Positions 1-5,018 of a stretch of DNA of 5,018 bases are shown piece by piece. Source of the stretch: HGM05232 sp964646495 (GTDB taxonomy: Bacteria; Bacteroidota; Bacteroidia; Bacteroidales; Muribaculaceae). Both the position numbers and the translations under genes were made by a program. Every line of letters starts with the position of its first letter. Positions within the stretch are counted from its first letter, which is position 1. Under the pieces are notes generated by a model. That model ran no database searches and was not told where the DNA came from. It saw only the letters and a program-made list of their open reading frames with translations. The DNA is taken from positions 1 to 5,018 of the forward strand of contig CAZYEO010000152.1 in NCBI GenBank assembly GCA_964646495.1, given 5' to 3'.

Positions 1-899
1 TGAAATCAACAGCCATTCGTTTGCCTGCCAATCTTAAACAACAAATTCCCAACGTAAATATTCAAATATTATGTTGCAGAAATTGGCTATTGCAAAATTG
101 GGAATACAATGACTTGACCTTCCCATTTTGGCGACTATATTACAATTCAAATATGGGTGGGAAAATAATATCTAAAGATAAAATATACGAACTCACCCCC
201 AACAAAATTTTTATCATTGCTCCTAATACATCATATAGCACAAAACTTCAAAACAATTCCATACCCGATGCAATGTTTAAATTATCAGGGGTAAGCAAAC
301 GAGATATTCCGGAATCCTCTTTATCGGGCTTATATATTGCCGGTGCGGTAGAACATTTGTTCGTTCATTTTAATTTGGGATTTCCCTACGACATGATAAG
401 TCCGGGTATTTTCTCGATAGATGTAGATGATAGCATGCTTGAGGACATATCCTATCTGAAAAATTACCTACTACACTCAAACGATTCTTTTAATATGACA
501 TCCTATTTCCGTATTAACAAATTAATATTCCAAGCATTGTTGAAATCCGGGACACTATATTGGAATATAGATAACAAAAATACTAAAATATGGAATGTAT
601 TGACATATATTAATCACAACATCTGTGTAAACCTCACAAACTGCGATTTAGCCGATATAGCATGCATGGCAACAAATGCATTCATACGATTATTTACAAC
701 TGAAGTGGGTATATCTCCACAAAATTATATCCGTAAAAGAAGAATAGACAAAGCCATCTCTTTACTGATTCACACTGATAAAAGCATAAATATGATAGCC
801 GAAGAAACCGGATTTGCCGACCGATACCATTTTTCACGCATATTTAAGTTACTCACAAAGCAATCCCCAGCCTCATTCCGCCGTCAAATGATAAATTAG
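1..899 (+). CDS. AraC/XylS-family transcriptional regulator (5' end at or beyond window edge)
   Basis: This is a DNA-binding transcription regulator of the AraC family, acting in the cytoplasm. The C-terminal 95 residues or so carry the family's double helix-turn-helix. Numbered from the TTG at 21, the first helix-turn-helix is near residues 210-230 (LADIACMATNAFIRLF) and is followed by GISPQNYIRKRRI. The second is near 258-278 (MIAEETGFADRYHFSRIFK) and is followed by the usual SPASFRR end. The N-terminal ~190 residues are the likely sensor half; I see no motif that names a ligand, though EHLFVHFNLG resembles segments in Bacteroidota AraC proteins. The frame is open back to position 3, and the codon before it is ?TG, split by the window edge. 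The true start may therefore be an ATG just at the edge rather than the TTG at 21. It is co-directional with cas12a, with 89 bases and a separate promoter between them, so an operon is unlikely. The target genes are unknown. Confidence 0.93.
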   Translation, partial: KSTAIRLPANLKQQIPNVNIQILCCRNWLLQNWEYNDLTFPFWRLYYNSNMGGKIISKDKIYELTPNKIFIIAPNTSYSTKLQNNSIPDAMFKLSGVSKRDIPESSLSGLYIAGAVEHLFVHFNLGFPYDMISPGIFSIDVDDSMLEDISYLKNYLLHSNDSFNMTSYFRINKLIFQALLKSGTLYWNIDNKNTKIWNVLTYINHNICVNLTNCDLADIACMATNAFIRLFTTEVGISPQNYIRKRRIDKAISLLIHTDKSINMIAEETGFADRYHFSRIFKLLTKQSPASFRRQMIN

Positions 900-929
900 C
901 TATAAAAGTTTTTATTATATTGGTTATAG

Positions 930-959
930 TTGTATATTTAAAAATAACTATTATATTTG
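930..959 (+). promoter_or_regulatory. Candidate Bacteroidota-type promoter for cas12a
   Basis: TTG at 930-932 and TATATTTG at 952-959 are separated by 19 bases. This fits the known Bacteroides housekeeping promoter pattern (-33 TTG-type box, 19-21 bp, -7 box TAnnTTTG). Transcription would begin around 965, leaving a leader of about 25 bases before the ATG at 989. The leader is A+T-rich with no Shine-Dalgarno sequence, as is common in this phylum. The promoter lies inside the possible upstream extension of the cas12a frame, so it supports the ATG at 989 as the start. It also suggests that cas12a is transcribed independently of the AraC gene. The rest of the 900-988 gap shows no other signal I can support. 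The call rests on motif match and position only. Confidence 0.55.
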
Positions 960-988
960 CACAATATTATTACTTAAATTTTATAATC

Positions 989-3900
989 ATGAAAAATATC
1001 ACCACTTTTACTGCTCCACGAGCTATTTCAAAAACGTTATCGTTTTCAGCGCAACCTATTGAGAAAACATGGGAGAACTTTAATAACAAAGGGCTTCTCG
1101 ATGAAGATACTCAACGTGCAGAGAATTATAAACTCGTGAAGAAACTTTGTGATCGCTACATCAAATATCTGTTTGAACAACATTTCGCCGACTTTAAATT
1201 AAAGGTGAAAAGTACCAATGATTTAGATTCAATTGAAGAGGTGCAAATATACTATTTGAGTCGGTCGAAAGATCTGCTTGAAAAGACCCAATTAAATTTA
1301 CGCATGTCAATCAGTAAAATTTTTCAACACGAGGACTTTAAACGCACATTAAAAAAAGAGATAATTACTGAAGATTTGATGCGCTTCTTATCTGATCCGG
1401 TAGAAATATTGGCTGTAACTCGATTCTCAGGGTTTACCACTTATTTTAGATCTTTCTTTAAAAACAGAGAGAATATATACGGCGACAAGGGAATGCACAC
1501 CGAAATATCCAATAGAGTTATCAATGAGAATTTACTCAAATTTATTGATAACTCACTGGTGTATGCTCGATTAAAAGCATCGCCTCTCCACGCGGAATTA
1601 AACGGGATATTTGAGCCTTTCAAATCTATATTTAAGGTTGATTCAATCGGAGAAGTGTTTAGTCTCGACAATTACTCTTATTTTATTGTTCAAAACCAGA
1701 TTGATGCCTACAATGGACTTATCGGTGCTATTACTTCCGAAGATAAAAACAACCCCGTCGTGGGGCTTAATCAACGCATAAACGAGCATAATCAACAGCA
1801 AAAAAATAAAGAGGAGAAATTGCCTAAGTTTAAGCCATTGTTTAAGCAAATATTAAGCGACCGGGTGAAAAACTCATTTGTGCCCGATGCTTTCGATAGT
1901 GTTGAAGAGCTTATGGATAGCATAACCAATAGCTATCAATTGATATCATCGAAAATCTTGCCACAGTTGGAAATGCTACTCAACTCTTTCACCAACTACG
2001 ATTTAAATAAAATATACTTAGATCATGGCAATATATCGGATATATCAAAGAGGCACTTCGGAACTTGGAGCTTGATAGACGACCGCCTGCGTGATCACTA
2101 CGAGGCTACACATCCTATTAAGAAAAAAAGCATTGAAGCCTACGAAAAAAATCGGGATGCATACATTAAATCACTTAAATTTTTATCAATTGGAGAGATA
2201 AACAATCTTGTGGCAGGCAATAATGATGATGATGTAAATAATCCGCTTGAGCAATATTTCACATCTAAAGGTGCGATGAATAATGAAAAAATTCAGCGTG
2301 AAAATTATTTTGCCTTAATAACAAATAATTATATCGATGTTCAAACGCTCTTCAGCACTCTCGTGCCCACATTGGAAGCTATAAAGAAAAAATCAGCACC
2401 AATAAAGGAATTTCTTGACAATCTATTGGCTCTGGTAAATTTTGTGAAACCATTAAATTGTGCCAACGAACCTATTGAAAAGGATGAAATATTTTACAGC
2501 CAATTTACACCATTATTTGAAGAATTGGAAGCTATCGCAGTCCCCCTATATAATAAGGTGAGAAACTATATCACTCAAAAACCATATTCCACCGATAAGA
2601 TAAAGATAAATTTCAGGAATGTTAATCTTATGAATGGATGGGATGTGAATAAAGAGGATGAAAATGCCTCGATATTAGCCATCAAAGATGGAAATTATTA
2701 TCTGATGATAGCCGATAAATCACACCGCAATATATTCCGAGAATTGAAAGAATGCGATGAAAATGTGGATGGATACGCAAAAATGGAATATAAGCTCCTC
2801 CCCGGAGCCAATAAAATGTTTCCAAAAGTGTTTTTTGCCGAATCTCTAAATAAGGTTTTTAATCCTCCGGCTGAGTTATTGAAAAAATACAAGCAGGGAA
2901 CTCATATAAAGGGTGACAAATTCATTCTCAAAGATTGCCATGCTCTTATCGACTTCTTTAAGGAATCTCTAAATAAACATGAAGATTGGAGCCAATTCGA
3001 TTTCAAATTTTCCGACACCTCATCATATAATTGTCTTAGTGATTTTTATCATGAGGTAGATAGTCAAGGATATAAATTAACATTCAAGAAAATTGCCACA
3101 AAAAATATTGACAATCTTGTAGATGAGGGGAAGTTATATCTATTTAAGCTTTACTCCAAAGACTTCTCCGAGTACAGCAAAGGTCTTCCCAATCTTCACA
3201 CAATATACTGGAAAATGCTCTTCGACCCACGCAATCTCGACAACGTGGTGTATAAGCTAAATGGCAACGGAGAGCTATTTTTCCGCCCGCAAAGCATGGA
3301 TATTAATAACACTGCGATTCATCCGGCTGGAATCCCGATTGAGAACAAGAACGAGAATATTAAGTCCTTACGCCCCACGCGCACTCTCCCTTATGATATT
3401 ATCAAAAATAAGCGATTCACAACGCATTCTTTTCAGGTTCATATTCCAATCACCATGAACTTTAAATTCCCCTCAAAAAGCCAGATAAACGACCGAGCAC
3501 GTGAATTTATTAATTCAAATGGGATAAGCCACATTATAGGAATTGATCGCGGAGAAAGGAATCTTCTTTCTTATGCGGTTATCGACCTCAATGGAAATAT
3601 TAAGGAGCAAGGGTCGCTAAATGAAATTACTACCACCGGTGAATATAAAACCAATTATTTGAAAAAACTTTCCTCGGTGATGGAAACCAAAGATAAGCAA
3701 CGCAAAAATTGGACTGAAATATCTACTATCAAAGATATTAAAGCAGGTTATTTGAGTCAAGTAGTCAATAAACTTGTTCGTATGATGTTAAAATATAATG
3801 CCATAATATCATTAGAATCGCTCAGTGCCGGATTCATGCAATCTCGCCAAAAAATCGAAACTTCCGTATATCGAAATTTCGAAAAAGCTCTTATCGATAA

Positions 3901-4711
3901 ATTGAATTATGTGGTGCTGAAAGAACTTATTGATACCCCCAAAGAACCCGGAGGACCTCTCAATGCCATTCAGCTCACCGATGACTATTTAGCATTTAAT
4001 AAATACCAAAAGGGGCTGATAAAGCAATGCGGATTTTTATTCTTTATACCGGCTTGGTGCACCAGCAAAATAGATCCGGTAACAGGATTTGTGAATATGC
4101 TCGACACTCGATACGAAACAAAAGAAAAAGCAAAAGCGTTTTTCAGCAAATTCACTCGCATATCATACGATAAAACCAAAGATATGTTTGAATTTGAATT
4201 TGATTATTCAAAATTCCACAATCGTGCTCATAATTCACGATCGATGTGGACGGTGTGCAGCTACGGCGATCGATTGATAAACAAACGCAATGCCGATGGA
4301 TATTTTGTGACCGAAAAAATAACTCTCACATCCGAATACAAAGAGATATTTGCTAAAAACGGAATTGACATTTCGGGTAACATTAAAGATGCTATAATGG
4401 CGCAAGATGATGCCCAATTCTTTAAGTCATTGCTCAATATGTTGCGCCTCACCTTGCAACTGCGAAACAGCAACAGCACTACCGGAGAGGATTATATACT
4501 TTCGCCTGTACGCGATGCCAACGGCAATTTTTTTGACTCACAAAAAGGAGATACAACCCTCCCCACCGATGCCGACAACAATGGCTCATATAATATAGCA
4601 CGAAAAGGGTTGTTGCTGATGAAGCAAATTATGCTTGCTCCCGATATTAAAAAGCTCAAATTGGAGCTTTCGAATCAAGATTGGCTTAGATTTGCCCAAA
4701 ATATCGATTAA
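989..4711 (+). CDS. cas12a: CRISPR-associated endonuclease Cas12a (Cpf1), type V-A effector
   Basis: Cas12a is a single-protein effector that cuts its own pre-crRNA and then uses the crRNA to cut T-rich-PAM DNA with one RuvC site. The 1240 residues fall within the family range (about 1200-1350). Rough domain order is WED-I 1-27, REC1 and REC2 28-530, WED-II 530-600, PAM-interacting 600-690, WED-III 690-830, RuvC-I 830-885, bridge helix 890-910 (W908), RuvC-II to 1010, Nuc 1015-1194, and RuvC-III to the end. REC1 shows GFTTYF (148-153) and KPLFKQILSDR (282-292). The RuvC triad is D853 (GIDRGERN), E943 (SLESLSAGF) and D1196 (DADNNGSYN); the Nuc arginine is R1159 (LQLRNSN). The crRNA-processing residues H778, K787 and K806 align with FnCas12a H843, K852 and K869. 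PAM readers K555 (GWDVNKE) and K613 (NKMFPK) are kept. Odd points are SKTLSFS at 14-20, where the family has SKTLRFE, and ESLS where it has EDLN or ENLN. The ATG at 989 is chosen over TTG 920 because family similarity begins just after it (TTFTAPRAISKTL) and a promoter lies upstream. A cas4 start follows 20 bases after the stop. Confidence 0.97.
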   Translation: MKNITTFTAPRAISKTLSFSAQPIEKTWENFNNKGLLDEDTQRAENYKLVKKLCDRYIKYLFEQHFADFKLKVKSTNDLDSIEEVQIYYLSRSKDLLEKTQLNLRMSISKIFQHEDFKRTLKKEIITEDLMRFLSDPVEILAVTRFSGFTTYFRSFFKNRENIYGDKGMHTEISNRVINENLLKFIDNSLVYARLKASPLHAELNGIFEPFKSIFKVDSIGEVFSLDNYSYFIVQNQIDAYNGLIGAITSEDKNNPVVGLNQRINEHNQQQKNKEEKLPKFKPLFKQILSDRVKNSFVPDAFDSVEELMDSITNSYQLISSKILPQLEMLLNSFTNYDLNKIYLDHGNISDISKRHFGTWSLIDDRLRDHYEATHPIKKKSIEAYEKNRDAYIKSLKFLSIGEINNLVAGNNDDDVNNPLEQYFTSKGAMNNEKIQRENYFALITNNYIDVQTLFSTLVPTLEAIKKKSAPIKEFLDNLLALVNFVKPLNCANEPIEKDEIFYSQFTPLFEELEAIAVPLYNKVRNYITQKPYSTDKIKINFRNVNLMNGWDVNKEDENASILAIKDGNYYLMIADKSHRNIFRELKECDENVDGYAKMEYKLLPGANKMFPKVFFAESLNKVFNPPAELLKKYKQGTHIKGDKFILKDCHALIDFFKESLNKHEDWSQFDFKFSDTSSYNCLSDFYHEVDSQGYKLTFKKIATKNIDNLVDEGKLYLFKLYSKDFSEYSKGLPNLHTIYWKMLFDPRNLDNVVYKLNGNGELFFRPQSMDINNTAIHPAGIPIENKNENIKSLRPTRTLPYDIIKNKRFTTHSFQVHIPITMNFKFPSKSQINDRAREFINSNGISHIIGIDRGERNLLSYAVIDLNGNIKEQGSLNEITTTGEYKTNYLKKLSSVMETKDKQRKNWTEISTIKDIKAGYLSQVVNKLVRMMLKYNAIISLESLSAGFMQSRQKIETSVYRNFEKALIDKLNYVVLKELIDTPKEPGGPLNAIQLTDDYLAFNKYQKGLIKQCGFLFFIPAWCTSKIDPVTGFVNMLDTRYETKEKAKAFFSKFTRISYDKTKDMFEFEFDYSKFHNRAHNSRSMWTVCSYGDRLINKRNADGYFVTEKITLTSEYKEIFAKNGIDISGNIKDAIMAQDDAQFFKSLLNMLRLTLQLRNSNSTTGEDYILSPVRDANGNFFDSQKGDTTLPTDADNNGSYNIARKGLLLMKQIMLAPDIKKLKLELSNQDWLRFAQNID

Positions 4712-4731
4712 TCAATCTGAATATTCACCCT

Positions 4732-4881
4732 ATGGACGAGTATATCACCATCTCTTCCCTCAACGATTTCATCTTTTGTCCCTATTCCATATACCTCCAC
4801 AATGTGTATATGGATGCGGACAAAGATATATATACTTTCCTAAAAAGGAGTCACGCAAGGAAAATAAACATCTTAATTTAA
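4732..4881 (+). pseudogene. cas4: Truncated cas4 (N-terminal remnant of the CRISPR adaptation nuclease)
   Basis: In type V-A loci cas4 normally follows cas12a directly and encodes a RecB-like, iron-sulfur nuclease that helps Cas1-Cas2 choose and trim new spacers. Here the ATG lies 20 bases after the cas12a stop. The first ~34 residues (ISSLNDFIFCPYSIYLHNVY, then MDADKDIY) closely resemble V-A Cas4 N-termini, including C16, the position of the first cluster cysteine. After Y34 (near 4833) the resemblance ends: the expected TPQTRGK-like segment is absent, and 15 unrelated residues lead to a TAA at 4879-4881. Full Cas4 is roughly 170-200 residues, so the RecB nuclease motifs and the remaining cysteines are missing. 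I infer a deletion or recombination junction near 4834 rather than a simple frameshift, because neither other forward frame resumes recognisable Cas4. The 49-residue product should be inactive. It would be transcribed with cas12a. Confidence 0.85.
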
Positions 4882-4897
4882 TAATACCAATCGAATA

Positions 4898-5018
4898 TTG
4901 GATAACATCCGAGAAACGATAAAATCTAAATTTTCAAAAATATTTACTCCAGATGATAGCGTTTTAATTTTTGACGCATCAAATATAAATAATGCTCAAC
5001 CACTAATGGCTGATAAGT
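4898..5018 (+). CDS. Unrecognised reading frame running off the right edge
   Basis: A frame is open from 4877 (after the TAA at 4874-4876) to the window end. The possible start is TTG at 4898, giving LDNIRETIKSKFSKIF, then TPDDSVLIFDASNINNAQPL and MADK. The composition, an amphipathic lysine-rich helix followed by a beta-strand-like VLIFDAS, looks like real protein rather than noise. I cannot assign a family. There is no ATG start before position 5006 and no ribosome binding site upstream of the TTG. It may therefore be a gene with a non-ATG start or a 5'-truncated gene joined to the cas4 remnant. It does not resemble Cas4, Cas1 or Cas2 N-termini that I know. Its position immediately after the cas4 break suggests that it belongs to whatever sequence replaced the adaptation genes. 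Confidence 0.35.
   Translation, partial: MDNIRETIKSKFSKIFTPDDSVLIFDASNINNAQPLMADK

Noticed and set aside
902..915. ATAAAA-GT-TTTTAT inverted repeat just after the AraC stop, considered as a terminator.
   Set aside because: The arms are only A/T, six bases long with a two-base loop, and are too weak to support a terminator call.
920..988. Upstream in-frame extension of cas12a from TTG 920 (23 extra residues).
   Set aside because: The extra residues are hydrophobic A+T-rich translation with no family similarity, they overlap the candidate promoter, and Cas12a similarity begins just after the ATG at 989.
1441..1849. Short minus-strand open frames opposite cas12a (also at 2698-2892, 3985-4179 and 4235-4479).
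   Set aside because: They are 60-76 codons, antisense to a well-supported gene, and show no recognisable protein features.
3117..3124. TTGTAGAT, matching the end of the standard Cas12a repeat.
   Set aside because: It lies inside the Cas12a coding sequence, has no paired AATTTCTAC stem arm before it and is not repeated, so it is a chance match.
4844..4850. AAAGGAG, a Shine-Dalgarno-like sequence after the cas4 break.
   Set aside because: No start codon lies at a suitable distance in an open frame, and Bacteroidota rarely rely on this motif.
4887..4901. CCAAT-CGAAT-ATTGG inverted repeat near the cas4 break, considered as a mobile-element end.
   Set aside because: Five-base arms occur by chance, and there is no second copy or target duplication in the window.
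4635..4922. Frame-3 open stretch overlapping the cas12a end and cas4, considered as a frameshifted continuation of Cas4.
   Set aside because: Past 4834 it reads FPKKESRKENKHLNLIIPIE, which lacks the expected TPQTRGK-like segment and later Cas4 motifs. Upstream it is only a shadow of cas12a and cas4.

Overview
This window looks like part of a Bacteroidota chromosome, probably Bacteroidales. The evidence is an A+T-rich sequence (roughly one third G+C by eye), no clear Shine-Dalgarno sequences, a Bacteroides-type promoter (TTG, 19 bp, TATATTTG) and a Cas12a of the Prevotella/Porphyromonas-like general type. All genes read left to right.

Layout: (1) positions 1-899 hold an AraC/XylS-family transcription regulator, open at the left edge. 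(2) Positions 900-988 are an 89-base intergenic region with a good candidate promoter. (3) Positions 989-4711 encode a complete 1240-residue Cas12a (Cpf1), the single-protein RNA-guided nuclease of type V-A CRISPR-Cas systems. Every catalytic residue I can align is present: the RuvC acidic triad D853/E943/D1196, the Nuc-domain arginine R1159, and the crRNA-processing residues H778/K787/K806. The PAM-reading lysines K555 and K613 are present too. (4) Twenty bases downstream, at 4732, the normal next gene cas4 begins, but recognisable Cas4 sequence stops after about 34 residues and the frame ends at 4881. (5) From about 4877 to the right edge an unrelated reading frame is open; I do not recognise it.

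The main observation is a type V-A locus with an apparently working effector and a broken first adaptation gene. No cas1, cas2 or CRISPR array is visible in the window. Either the adaptation module was removed by a recombination or deletion ending near 4834, or the remaining parts lie outside the window. The effector is also divergent in a normally conserved place: the N-terminal 'SKTLRFE' motif reads SKTLSFS, so a crRNA-contacting arginine is replaced by serine. The AraC regulator is probably just a chromosomal neighbour; nothing in the sequence ties it to CRISPR function.
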